A DNA stretch of 64,000 nucleotides from Clostridia bacterium (GTDB lineage Bacteria; Bacillota; Clostridia; Peptostreptococcales; Anaerovoracaceae). Below the pieces are notes generated by a model that ran no database searches, was not told the DNA's origin, and saw only the letters and a program-made list of their open reading frames with translations. Location of the stretch: assembly GCA_902363595.1 (NCBI GenBank), contig CABJAP010000003.1:62001-126000 (forward strand). Reading direction: 5' to 3'. Shown here piece after piece: positions 43,033 through 51,073 of this stretch (positions are counted from its first letter, which is position 1; the number at the start of each line of letters is the position of its first letter). Made by a program: the position numbers and the translations under genes.

Positions 43033-45057
43033 TTAAATCTCCGGCGCACGGCTCTTTTTCGGGGCCGCCTGTGCCGGGACCGTTTTTTCTGCCGGCTTTG
43101 CCGCTGCAAGCTGCGCCATGACCGAAGGCCGATCCACTGTAAATATGGAAATCTGCTCATTCTCCACCAATGGCTGCACCGGAAGGGGCAGCGTCACATC
43201 CGAATGGGTAAGTATCTGCTCCCGTTTCAGGTCTGCCACGATCTCGTCAAACACCGCATTGATAGCTTTCCGTTCCTCACCTTCAGGATAGGCTTTCAAA
43301 ACTTCCATTTCTCCGCTTTTATCTGTCACGAAGGTAACGGCACAATCCGCATGGCCCGCCAAATAATCGGAATTGTAGGGCAGCTTATCCTTGATGTAAC
43401 AGGCAAAGGCCCTGGCGGTCATTTCCGTGTTGCTGTCCCAATAGCCGCCGTCCTTTTCACATTCCTTACCCATGCGCATGGAATTCCGGTAAAAATCAGT
43501 TTCCACCCGTCCGATCTGCGGCGCCTCCTGTGCCTGCATCCCAGACAGCATGTGCTCGAATATTTCCAGCCGTTCCCGCTCACTTTTTGGGATCACCCGC
43601 CCGGTGACAGACTTCTTAAAGGCACTGATCTGTTCCACGGAGCCGGCCTCGCCGGACAAGAACGCCTCCCTGAGAACCGCGTAGGTTTCCATCTGTTCCT
43701 CATTGCCATGACGTTTCAGGGAACCGAGCACCGCCGAATCCAGCCAGCTTGCAGCATTTTTCCGGGTGCGCTCTGTCTGTGCTTCGGTGCGTTTCGCCGC
43801 CTGCTCCGGCGTCTCCGGCTTATATTTCATGGTATCAATCAGCTTTTGAAACGGGGCATAGAAACGGGGCTGTTCCGAGAGCATCCCCTTTGCACCCATT
43901 TTCGTACCCAGGTAATCGTCCAATCCGTGCCACCATTCATGGGCCAGGGAACCGGCCCCGTGCATCTTCGTAAGATTGATAACCTTGCGCAGCGGTTCAT
44001 AATGGGCTGCCGCGTTTCCGCTGCCTCTGGCGCCGAAAGCGATAGCAAGCGTTCCCTGATAGGCAATATCCTTATCGCTGACCTGCAGGGCTGCCGCCAA
44101 ATCTTTGAGCGCTTCAAAACCCATGTTGAGGGAAGCCTGCCGGTCATTCTGGTTCATCCAGTTCCCAAACTCACCGCCGCGGAACCCGAAGGTATCAAGG
44201 TAGTGCTGCCCGGTGATCTCTGTGCCGTTTCTGTAATCCGGCCCGGTTCGCCTCACATGGGAGAGCTGGGGAGGCACAAACCGCATTTTTCCGCTTTTGC
44301 TGCGGCCTTTTGCCAGCTCCTGCACCCATTTCAGGGCAGCCTCCCGCGTTTCAAAATTTGTCTGTAAGATGGAATAACCCTTCGTCACATAATAGGTATC
44401 AGGTTTCCAGTCATTATTTTTGGAATAGGTATTCTTCCCGTCATTGAAATGGATTGCATAGCCCTTCGGCACCTTCTGGTCTTTGGAAACGCCAAACTGT
44501 TCCTTCTGTGCTTTCTGTGTGAAATTCCGCTCAAAATATCCTGCCGAGCGGATCATCAGGGCATTGGACAGCTTGTTTGTAATGGCCGGGTTTTCACGGC
44601 CCTTCTCCGTTGCCTGGTAATGGGTGCCGCTGCCCCAACCCTGCACCTGTTCCAGATACCCGTTTTTCACAAAGAAACGGTCATAGACCTGCATGGCATC
44701 CTCCACGGTGCGAACCTCCGAAACCACACTCTGCAGTTCCCGTACTGTCTGGATATATTCTTTCTGCCTTGCAAGGCGTTTCTCCGGCGTATCATCCCTG
44801 CGGTAATACTGTGGGGAGGCATTCAGCCCGTCCCGTGCCTTTTTAATAAAATAGACCACGCCAAGGGGAATCCCATCCTCCAGCATGGTCTCATAATCCG
44901 GTTTCTTCCAGATATTATCCTTTTTTACAAATTTCTCGGCTTCGCGCTCATTCATGGCGTCCAGATCGTTCACATAAAGTCCACGGTCCTTCCATAAATC
45001 TTTTTTCGCGCCGCCGATCTTTTCCCCGAAATCTTCATGCTGTATGTTATCTGCCAA
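43033..45057 (-). CDS. LPD1-domain large polyvalent protein with HExxH motif
   Basis: A protein of 674 residues. The middle LPD1 region (FVPPQLSHVRRTGPDYR to LAIAFGARGSGNAAAHYEP) runs into a zinc-metallopeptidase-like motif LAHEWWHGLDDYLG (about residue 377). N- and C-terminal helical regions flank it. LPD domains are known from polyvalent proteins injected with DNA by phages and conjugative elements; a role in protecting the incoming DNA or disarming host factors is inferred. Confidence 0.82.
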   Translation of the reverse strand: MADNIQHEDFGEKIGGAKKDLWKDRGLYVNDLDAMNEREAEKFVKKDNIWKKPDYETMLEDGIPLGVVYFIKKARDGLNASPQYYRRDDTPEKRLARQKEYIQTVRELQSVVSEVRTVEDAMQVYDRFFVKNGYLEQVQGWGSGTHYQATEKGRENPAITNKLSNALMIRSAGYFERNFTQKAQKEQFGVSKDQKVPKGYAIHFNDGKNTYSKNNDWKPDTYYVTKGYSILQTNFETREAALKWVQELAKGRSKSGKMRFVPPQLSHVRRTGPDYRNGTEITGQHYLDTFGFRGGEFGNWMNQNDRQASLNMGFEALKDLAAALQVSDKDIAYQGTLAIAFGARGSGNAAAHYEPLRKVINLTKMHGAGSLAHEWWHGLDDYLGTKMGAKGMLSEQPRFYAPFQKLIDTMKYKPETPEQAAKRTEAQTERTRKNAASWLDSAVLGSLKRHGNEEQMETYAVLREAFLSGEAGSVEQISAFKKSVTGRVIPKSERERLEIFEHMLSGMQAQEAPQIGRVETDFYRNSMRMGKECEKDGGYWDSNTEMTARAFACYIKDKLPYNSDYLAGHADCAVTFVTDKSGEMEVLKAYPEGEERKAINAVFDEIVADLKREQILTHSDVTLPLPVQPLVENEQISIFTVDRPSVMAQLAAAKPAEKTVPAQAAPKKSRAPEI

Positions 45058-45086
45058 TCCTTATCACCTCCAGTCTGTGCAAAACT

Positions 45087-46007
45087 TTACCGTTCCAAGA
45101 CAGAACGGTCTTTCTCCGGTTTATTAAGCTCCGGCTGTTTCCCAATGATCCGGTCTGTCTCCCTGCGGATCAGCCTGTCCACCGCGCCCAAATTCTCCGG
45201 TCTGATGGCAAACTCCCGGTAGTGTTCATACCAAAGCCCTGTCGTGACCACCGCAATCGGCGGCACCTTTTCCGGCCCTCCGGGGAGAAGCCGGTAGACT
45301 GGGGCCTCGTCATAGAGAAGCATCTGTTTGGCTGTTCCCATCGGTATGCGGTACATATCCATATCGGGATTCTGGGCGGCCTCCATATATTCCACATTCA
45401 GCCGTTCCTCCAAATCCTGCGGCATATAAGAAAATGCCTGTGCCTTCCACTGGCTAAACAGGTTGGAATAGTGGTGCTGCCATTCTGTGATCTGCTCCGG
45501 GGGATAGGAAAATCCCCAGCTTTTCAAGGCATCTTTTTCGTACAGCTCCATTGAGTGCCATTTTTCAAGGCTGACTGTTGCCGCGGAGCCGTCTTTCTGC
45601 TCGATATTGACCCCGCCGGGATAGAGCGTATGATGTTTCACATCCTGCCGCAGTGTGTCCAAATCCGTCATCAGGACATCGCCAAATAAGTGACCGTCCT
45701 CCTTCCGGTTGGTATGAAACAGAACAGCCCTCGCCCTGATATATTCCGTTGTGAAGATCATCTGGTGTAGATCCCCTGTGGAACAGTACGCAAATACGGC
45801 GTCGGAAATCCACAGGTGGTTTTTCCCCATGATAGCGATAGAATCCGCTCCAGTATTTGTCATCAGAGAGCGCATATTGAATTCACTTTCCCGCAAAAAA
45901 TCGCCGGGAAAAATATGAAGCTCGTAGGCAAATGTAGTCAGATCCGTGTCCCGGATCAAATAAATCTGCGGCAACGGTTCGTTTTTCCGGTTTCTTTCCT
46001 CCGCCAT
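45087..46007 (-). CDS. conserved ICE protein, function unknown
   Basis: A soluble protein of 306 residues with no clear motif (IYLIRDTDLTTFAYELHIFPGDFL near the start). It begins at the base after the stop of the helix-turn-helix gene, so translation is coupled. Common in ICEs of this kind between the HTH and LPD1 genes. Confidence 0.7.
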   Translation of the reverse strand: MAEERNRKNEPLPQIYLIRDTDLTTFAYELHIFPGDFLRESEFNMRSLMTNTGADSIAIMGKNHLWISDAVFAYCSTGDLHQMIFTTEYIRARAVLFHTNRKEDGHLFGDVLMTDLDTLRQDVKHHTLYPGGVNIEQKDGSAATVSLEKWHSMELYEKDALKSWGFSYPPEQITEWQHHYSNLFSQWKAQAFSYMPQDLEERLNVEYMEAAQNPDMDMYRIPMGTAKQMLLYDEAPVYRLLPGGPEKVPPIAVVTTGLWYEHYREFAIRPENLGAVDRLIRRETDRIIGKQPELNKPEKDRSVLER

Positions 46008-46292
46008 TTACGAATCTCTCCCGTCCGTTGGAATGGAGCCTCCGGCAATCTTGCCGACAATTTCCGGCCCGGTTTCGTAAATCTGCATGAGCCGCTTGGA
46101 CGTTCCACATGGCTGCGCTGCACCGCTGGTCCAGAGCCGGACCGTGGAAGGGGCGACATTCATCAGAAGCACAAAGCCTTTCTCGTTCATATCCAGTTTT
46201 TCCATCAGGGCCTTAACCATATCGGGGCCATAGTCCGGGCACCGGGCAGCCTCGGCAATCATCTGTAAAGCGGTATTTTCCGTATTTGTCAT
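46008..46292 (-). CDS. helix-turn-helix regulator
   Basis: A protein of 94 residues with an XRE/YiaG-like helix-turn-helix near residues 30-60 (MNEKGFVLLMNVAPSTVRLWTSGAAQP). AGGAGG precedes the ATG. It may autoregulate the transfer operon. Confidence 0.75.
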   Translation of the reverse strand: MTNTENTALQMIAEAARCPDYGPDMVKALMEKLDMNEKGFVLLMNVAPSTVRLWTSGAAQPCGTSKRLMQIYETGPEIVGKIAGGSIPTDGRDS

Positions 46293-46326
46293 TGTAAATT
46301 CCTCCTGTTATTCTGGCCCCTCGCTG

Positions 46327-46551
46327 TTAAGCCGGGGCAAAGCTAATTTTGTTGTGTTCCATCCTCCGGGCAAATTCCTGGACGGCATATTTCACTCCGT
46401 CAATCTCTGCATGGGTCTGGTCCAGGAACCGGCAGAGGGAAAAATGCGTATCCCCGTTCCCATAGGACAGGCAAAGTAAGCCGTTGTCTGGAAGCGAAAA
46501 CAGTTCCTTTCCTGTGCTGTCCGTAAAGCAAATCTGCTGGTTTTCATTCAT
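46327..46551 (-). CDS. small hypothetical ICE protein
   Basis: A protein of 74 residues from MNENQQICFTDSTGKELF (46551, AAGGGGGA upstream), ending HNKISFAPA. The pattern (GNGDTHFSLCRFLDQTHAEIDGVKYAVQEFA) is that of a small beta-alpha protein. It starts 13 bases after the primase gene, as part of the same operon. Confidence 0.7.
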   Translation of the reverse strand: MNENQQICFTDSTGKELFSLPDNGLLCLSYGNGDTHFSLCRFLDQTHAEIDGVKYAVQEFARRMEHNKISFAPA

Positions 46552-46564
46552 AAGCAAATCCCCC

Positions 46565-47548
46565 TTAAATAGAAACAGCCGCCTCTTTCTGGCGGCGTGG
46601 CTGCTGGCGTTCCTGTATCTGCTCCCTGATCCGCAGCAGCTTTTCGTTATAGTCCTTGCCTGTGCGGGGCGGGTTGATGCCCACACGGATATGTTTGAAA
46701 TGCTGGTCCTCATGGAGCATTGCCTGAATCCTCCTGGCATTTTTAAGGCCGCCAAGGTCATTGTCCATGTAGAGATTGATGCGCCGGATTTCCGGGTGGC
46801 GTTTCAAAAATGCAGTCAACGCCACATGGGAAGTACCGCCCAGCGATAGCCGGTAGCCGTCCCATTTCCAGCCTTCCAATTCCTGCAGCGTGGCATGGGA
46901 GAGGGCGTCAATGGGCGCCTCAAACACCGCCACATGTCGGCTGCCTGGATTCTTCGGTGGATAGCAGAAGCTATATTCCTTGTCGCTGCCGTAAACATCT
47001 TTTCTAAGGCTGCCGGTAATGCTCCGCATACAGGCAAACTTCGCTTTCCCGGTGTCATCCTTTCCCACAAACACACAGACCGGCTCGCCATGATACCGTG
47101 CTTCGTAGAACAGCCCTTCCCGGAAACACCGACTGATCACATCAGGGCTGATCCCGCGCCGCTGCAAATAAGAAACGGCAGAAGTGGCGCACCGTCTGGC
47201 CCAGGGGAGAGAAAATATTTTCTTCTCCGGTTCCTTCTGCACATGGGCTGTTACTGTTGTACTCCGATAGATCGGTTCCTGCTGGATTTCTCCGCCTACC
47301 AGCGTATGGACCGCATCCACCAGCCCATAGCCCCGAATCTGGATCAGATAATCCAGGGCGTTGATACTCCGGCCCCGGCTGTTCCAGTACCAGTACCTTT
47401 TCCCGGTCACATAGACCAGGCTGTCATGTTCCTTGTGCCGGTAATTGGGCCCGTCCCGTTTCAGTACCCCAGGCTCATGGAACTGCAGATATGCGAACAG
47501 GTCCGCCTCCCGTGCCGCCTGAATCTGTTCTTTAGTTACGCCGGGCAT
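46565..47548 (-). CDS. DUF3991/toprim primase-like protein
   Basis: A protein of 327 residues. The N-terminal DUF3991 region contains a zinc-finger-less primase-like fold (YRHKEHDSLVYVTGKRYWYWN), and the toprim domain carries the catalytic acidic residues in VAVFEAPIDALSH and RINLYMDNDLGGLKNA. Likely makes primers for the transferred strand or ICE circle. Confidence 0.87.
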   Translation of the reverse strand: MPGVTKEQIQAAREADLFAYLQFHEPGVLKRDGPNYRHKEHDSLVYVTGKRYWYWNSRGRSINALDYLIQIRGYGLVDAVHTLVGGEIQQEPIYRSTTVTAHVQKEPEKKIFSLPWARRCATSAVSYLQRRGISPDVISRCFREGLFYEARYHGEPVCVFVGKDDTGKAKFACMRSITGSLRKDVYGSDKEYSFCYPPKNPGSRHVAVFEAPIDALSHATLQELEGWKWDGYRLSLGGTSHVALTAFLKRHPEIRRINLYMDNDLGGLKNARRIQAMLHEDQHFKHIRVGINPPRTGKDYNEKLLRIREQIQERQQPRRQKEAAVSI

Positions 47549-47620
47549 CGTGCCGGCACAGTATTTCTTTTCATCGTGCCCCGCCTCCTTTCCGTGATGA
47601 AAAAAGACGCCCAGAGGCGC

Positions 47621-48493
47621 CTAACAGCCGTACAGGTCATGGTTGACCTCGGCACGGTAATAACTGTCCATTGTTGCCGGGGCATTATATAGTGCCGCCA
47701 GCAGGTATGCCTTGATATTCCCGACTTTTGTGGTGTTCTTGTCAATACAGTCAAAGACATACTCCAAGTGGCCGGAATTGATTTTCAGGAAACGGCTCTT
47801 TACCACCTCCCTGGGAAAATCATCCCTGGCGATACGAATATATGGCCGTTTGGATAAAACCACTTCAAGCATAAGCTCCACTGTTTCGTCTAAGCGTTCT
47901 TTCCCATACCGGGAAACCATACAGTCATACTCGATATTTTCTTTGATGATTTTGCTATATGCGTCTATCAGCTCAATCCGATCCATCCCATCCGGGCGGC
48001 CTGCCGCCTCCGGCTCTGCCGGATAGATTGATGGATAAGTCCTTGATATATCCGTTTTTGATTTTTTAGTTTTTAATGGATTAGTATTTAATTGTGCGGG
48101 ATTTTCCTGTCCAGGTTCCGCCTGTTCAGGTTTTGCCTGTCCTGGATTTACCTGTCTTGGATTTTCCCGTTTAGGTGAATCCTCCCGTTTTTCAGCGTTT
48201 ACAGGCTTTTCATGGATCGTATATTCAATATCTCCGAGTTGCCCGTTCTCATAGCGGAGGCGCTGCCTGGTGAGATACCCGTGCCGCTCCAGTTCTTTCA
48301 GGGCGGTAGTGATGGAATCCACACCGTCCTTACAGATATGGGCGAGCCCCTTTGTGGTATAGTCCCAATCTTCCGGCAGCGACAGCATGAGGGAGAGAAG
48401 CCCCTTTGCCTTTAAGGACAGTTCCGTATTGCGCAGATGGTGGTTGCACATGATCGTGAAGTCCTTCGTTTTTTCTATCCGGAATACAGCCAT
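47621..48493 (-). CDS. DUF6017 replication-initiator-like protein
   Basis: A protein of 290 residues. An N-terminal winged-helix domain (MAVFRIEKTKDFTIMCNHHL, LSLKAKGLLSLMLSLPEDWDYT) is followed by a proline/glutamine repeat linker (NPGQAKPEQAEPGQENPAQ, about 115-135) and a DUF6017 C-terminal domain. Family members are thought to start replication of the ICE circle. Confidence 0.85.
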   Translation of the reverse strand: MAVFRIEKTKDFTIMCNHHLRNTELSLKAKGLLSLMLSLPEDWDYTTKGLAHICKDGVDSITTALKELERHGYLTRQRLRYENGQLGDIEYTIHEKPVNAEKREDSPKRENPRQVNPGQAKPEQAEPGQENPAQLNTNPLKTKKSKTDISRTYPSIYPAEPEAAGRPDGMDRIELIDAYSKIIKENIEYDCMVSRYGKERLDETVELMLEVVLSKRPYIRIARDDFPREVVKSRFLKINSGHLEYVFDCIDKNTTKVGNIKAYLLAALYNAPATMDSYYRAEVNHDLYGC

Positions 48494-48523
48494 TTCACAG
48501 CCTCCTTTCTCCGGTTATTTCCG

Positions 48524-49045
48524 TTACAAGGCGCGCTCCCTGTGGTCATAGTGGAGGTGCCCGCCTGAGACCTTCGCATGGTTTTTCAGTTTCACTTCGC
48601 CCCGTTCCTGGCTGTCTAAGAATTTCTGATAGCCGGCATCTGTAAGGAACAGGCGCATCTTATCGCCCTTGTCACCGACAGGGGCATCATAAGACAGCAC
48701 ATCAAAGACGATCATGTGGCGTACTTCCGGGTCGAAGCGTTCCAGCGCCATGATGTCGTGCCCCTTCAATTTCTTCGCGCCGGATTTCTGCCTGGCCTCG
48801 GCAATTTTTTCTCCAATCGTCCGGGCCGGGTAGGGCAGACGGTAATTCTTCTGTATATCCCGAACGATGTCCATACACTCGGTATCGGTCAGGCCCCGTA
48901 GCTTTGCCATCAGATTTTCCGCTGCCTTCCGTTGTTCGGGATTCTTTGTGTACTGGGCGGTCATGTAAAGCTCGTTCAGGACTTTGAATTGATAGTCACC
49001 CTCAACCTGAAAAAGCAGCCGTTTTTCCATTTCGTTTAATCCCAT
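48524..49045 (-). CDS. first gene of the transfer operon, conserved protein of unknown function
   Basis: A protein of 173 residues from MGLNEMEKRLLFQVEGDYQFKV in two parts (49045, AAAGGAG upstream). It is helical and charged, with a C-terminal SGGHLHYDHRERAL. The frame is open back to 49147 through the attenuator, but the extension is not needed. The N-terminal helix resembles DNA-binding regulatory proteins, though no family is certain. Confidence 0.7.
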   Translation of the reverse strand: MGLNEMEKRLLFQVEGDYQFKVLNELYMTAQYTKNPEQRKAAENLMAKLRGLTDTECMDIVRDIQKNYRLPYPARTIGEKIAEARQKSGAKKLKGHDIMALERFDPEVRHMIVFDVLSYDAPVGDKGDKMRLFLTDAGYQKFLDSQERGEVKLKNHAKVSGGHLHYDHRERAL

Positions 49046-49079
49046 GTGAATCTCCTTTCTTTTGAAAATGGGTACAAAA

Positions 49080-49122
49080 AAAGGACATCCACCTAAATAG
49101 AAGATGAAATGTCCTTTGGCAT
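49080..49122 (-). terminator. attenuator before the ICE transfer operon, with a 9-residue leader ORF
   Basis: AAAGGACAT (49080-49088) and ATGTCCTTT (49109-49117) pair, and T7 followed by GTACCC comes after on the minus strand. A mini-ORF MPKDISSSI (49093-49122) starts just before the first arm. The arrangement, and the TTTTTTTGTACCC tail, resemble the tet(W) attenuator at 37754-37780. Confidence 0.65.
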
Positions 49123-49162
49123 ATACGCTATTCAATTTTATGTACAAAGCAGTCTGCCGCTG

Positions 49163-49885
49163 TTACGCCGCTTTCTGCTGGTGTCTCTGTGTTACATTAC
49201 CATCAATAAAGGGATGAATTCCCTCAAATTCAATGTGAAAACGCGCCAACTTGGGTATGATATGTTCTTCACTTGCGGCGTATCGTTCAATCAGCTGCTC
49301 CATGCTCGGTATAATCAAATAAGGCTGAACAGGTTCATGTTTTGCGCCCATAATACGCACCGGTACCCTGCGATATACACCGCGGTCCTCTCTTTTGTCC
49401 GCAAGCACAAAATAATGAATTTGCTTGATTATGTCTTCAGTAAGAGGTGTATTTTTTCTTACTAATTCACTGACAAATTCAAAGGCTTCTTTATGACCAA
49501 CTGCTTCCATATGGTCTTTCAGCGGCTTTTGACCAATTGTCAGTCCCCTGAGTACCATATCCGTCTCTCTCAAAGTCAAGGTATTCCCTTCAATGGCGTT
49601 GGAATTATAAGTATACTCCACTACAAATTCTTCATTCAGTCTCGCGGCTTCTCCTGCTGTTAATGGTCTTCTTGCATCCAGTTCAGCTTTCTTCCTGTCT
49701 ATCATGTCAAGCAGAGTTTTCCTTGACCTATATCTTCCATCTGCCGGTTTAACGGCATCCACGGGAATTTTCCAGCTGCGGCCATCCTGATATGCACCGG
49801 CTATTTTCCCCTGTGAGCATAAAGTTCGGATTCTTCTGTCAGAAATTCCCCATTTATTCGCCGTCTCTTTTACCGTCATAAACAT
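49163..49885 (-). pseudogene. Fic-domain protein gene interrupted by the ICE
   Basis: From MFMTVKETANKWGISDRRIR (49885) it encodes an N-terminal winged helix, an autoinhibitory SNAIEG motif, the Fic core (VGHKEAFEFVSEL) and then FEGIHPFIDGN. There the HPFxxGNGR active-site motif is cut, and ten unrelated residues (VTQRHQQKAA) and a stop follow. Sequence homologous to Fic ends near 49195. The downstream part of the gene should be at the other end of the ICE, outside the window. Confidence 0.85.
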
Positions 49886-49912
49886 AAAAACCACTCCAAT
49901 CTGTAAGATAAT

Positions 49913-49959
49913 ATTATACCCCCTTATCGGAATAATATCAACTTTATCGGAATAACATC
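49913..49959 (-). promoter_or_regulatory. fic promoter with two 16-bp direct repeats
   Basis: -35 TTGATA (49936-49941) and -10 TATAAT (49913-49918) are 17 bases apart on the minus strand. TTATCGGAATAATATC (49924-49939) and TTATCGGAATAACATC (49944-49959), with a 20-base period, overlap the spacer and the -35. They are likely regulator sites. Confidence 0.75.
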
Positions 49960-49981
49960 TTGCAATATGAACGTTTATGAC

Positions 49982-50467
49982 TTAAGCGTGAGTTCCCTCT
50001 TTATACTTTTTAAGGAGAACGATCGTATCAATAATATCCGCTACAAAACAGAATTGAAAAACCATATGAAGCACCATCTGTTTTTTTGAAACAAGCCCCT
50101 TTTTCCTCAAGGCTCTGACAAATAAAATCCCATAAGCGGAAGTCCCCGCCGCTATAAGGTAGGTGATGCCAATGGCGCAAACTACCCATATCCACACCCA
50201 GGGTATAAAAATCGCGAACCCTCGTGACGCTGCGAAAATAACCAGGGCTACCACCATGCAAAGCAGAAAGTTCAAAACAAAGAATGGAATCAAACTCAGC
50301 TTGAGGCGCCTCATGCCGCGCCGCAGGCCTGTGTAATCTTCTGCAGCGTACTGCTTACATGCCCTGGCTATATTGGAAATTATCAAAACTGTAATGGATG
50401 CCAGCTCTGCAATAAGCAACGAAAAATATATGTAAACGGCTATCAGCAGCATCCTGACTCGCTTCAC
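49982..50467 (-). CDS. four-helix membrane protein, function unknown
   Basis: A protein of 161 residues with hydrophobic segments near 7-30, 58-82, 90-112 and 133-152. No catalytic motif. The site AGGAGG precedes the ATG. It lies at the distal end of the QueG-nitroreductase-DUF523 cluster. Confidence 0.65.
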   Translation of the reverse strand: MKRVRMLLIAVYIYFSLLIAELASITVLIISNIARACKQYAAEDYTGLRRGMRRLKLSLIPFFVLNFLLCMVVALVIFAASRGFAIFIPWVWIWVVCAIGITYLIAAGTSAYGILFVRALRKKGLVSKKQMVLHMVFQFCFVADIIDTIVLLKKYKEGTHA

Positions 50468-50482
50468 TGTAGAAAATCCTCC

Positions 50483-50953
50483 TTATGCTTCTGCCTCCAA
50501 TTTCAACAGCAGTTTCTCCGCCTCATCAAGATCTTCTTCTGCGAAAACTGTGAAGCCTGCATTTCTCAGATATTCAACCGCTAGTCCCTGTCCTTCCTTC
50601 TTCGTATCCGTGAAGGTTCCGTCATAAACAAATTTGCTCCCGCAGGAAGGGCTATCCTGTTTCATGATCGCGAAAACGACTTGGTGTTCCTTAGCCAATC
50701 GCAGCGCTTCCTCAGCCCCCAGCGTATACTCTTTTGTCACATCTTCCCCGGTCTGAGCCATTACTTTATCTCCCACTCTCTGTGAATCGGGCCTTGGCGT
50801 TGGCAAACCGCCAAAGACTTCAGGGCAGACCGGAATCAGCCGTCCTTCTTCTTTCCATTTCAAAAATCGAGGATCCGTTTCTGTCGTGTCTCCGCCATCG
50901 TATCTTACGATTTTTCCTCCGTAAAGACATTCACTTACTAAAATTTTCTTCAT
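50483..50953 (-). CDS. DUF523 family protein
   Basis: A protein of 156 residues from MKKILVSECLYGGKIVRYDG (50953), with CPEVFGGLPTPRP and DSPSCGSKFVYDGTF, the conserved cysteine motifs of DUF523. The function is unknown; a cofactor or metal site is likely. It starts one base after the small ORF stop and is probably translated with it. Confidence 0.88.
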   Translation of the reverse strand: MKKILVSECLYGGKIVRYDGGDTTETDPRFLKWKEEGRLIPVCPEVFGGLPTPRPDSQRVGDKVMAQTGEDVTKEYTLGAEEALRLAKEHQVVFAIMKQDSPSCGSKFVYDGTFTDTKKEGQGLAVEYLRNAGFTVFAEEDLDEAEKLLLKLEAEA

Positions 50954-50954
50954 T

Positions 50955-51071
50955 TCAACTACCTCCCTGATACTTCCTATATTCAAAGGCGGCTTTTAAC
51001 ATTTCCACCTTTTTAGCTATATCCAGCCCTTTCACAGCAGCCTCCCGATCTATTTCCGTTTTTCTGCACAT
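50955..51071 (-). CDS. small ORF (38 residues) between nitroreductase and DUF523
   Basis: It begins two bases after the nitroreductase stop and ends one base before the DUF523 start. The encoded sequence is MCRKTEIDREAAVKGLDIAK followed by KVEMLKAAFEYRK and a short tail, a plausible charged helix. The DUF523 ribosome site is inside it. The close packing supports translation; no family is known. Confidence 0.45.
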   Translation of the reverse strand: MCRKTEIDREAAVKGLDIAKKVEMLKAAFEYRKYQGGS

Positions 51072-51073
51072 CG

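Larger units (their letters stand above)
6045..49195 (-). mobile_element. Tn1549/CTn-type integrative conjugative element (incomplete on the left)
   Basis: Leftward genes form the type IV secretion and replication module of this ICE family: PcfB, VirD4, Maff2, TrbL, PrgI, VirB4, the M23-NlpC/P60 protein, DUF4315 and DUF4366 in that order. The right end is placed at about 49195, where a chromosomal fic gene breaks off. The left limit is not defined: no integrase, excisionase, ICE relaxase or matching end is seen, so the element probably extends through or beyond 1-6045. Two younger elements are nested inside, a RIT element and a tet(W) mobilizable element. Confidence 0.75.

Noticed and set aside
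43204..44367. Rightward open frame opposite the LPD1 gene
   Set aside because: Antisense shadow; the minus strand has a clear conserved protein with LPD1 and HEWWH motifs.
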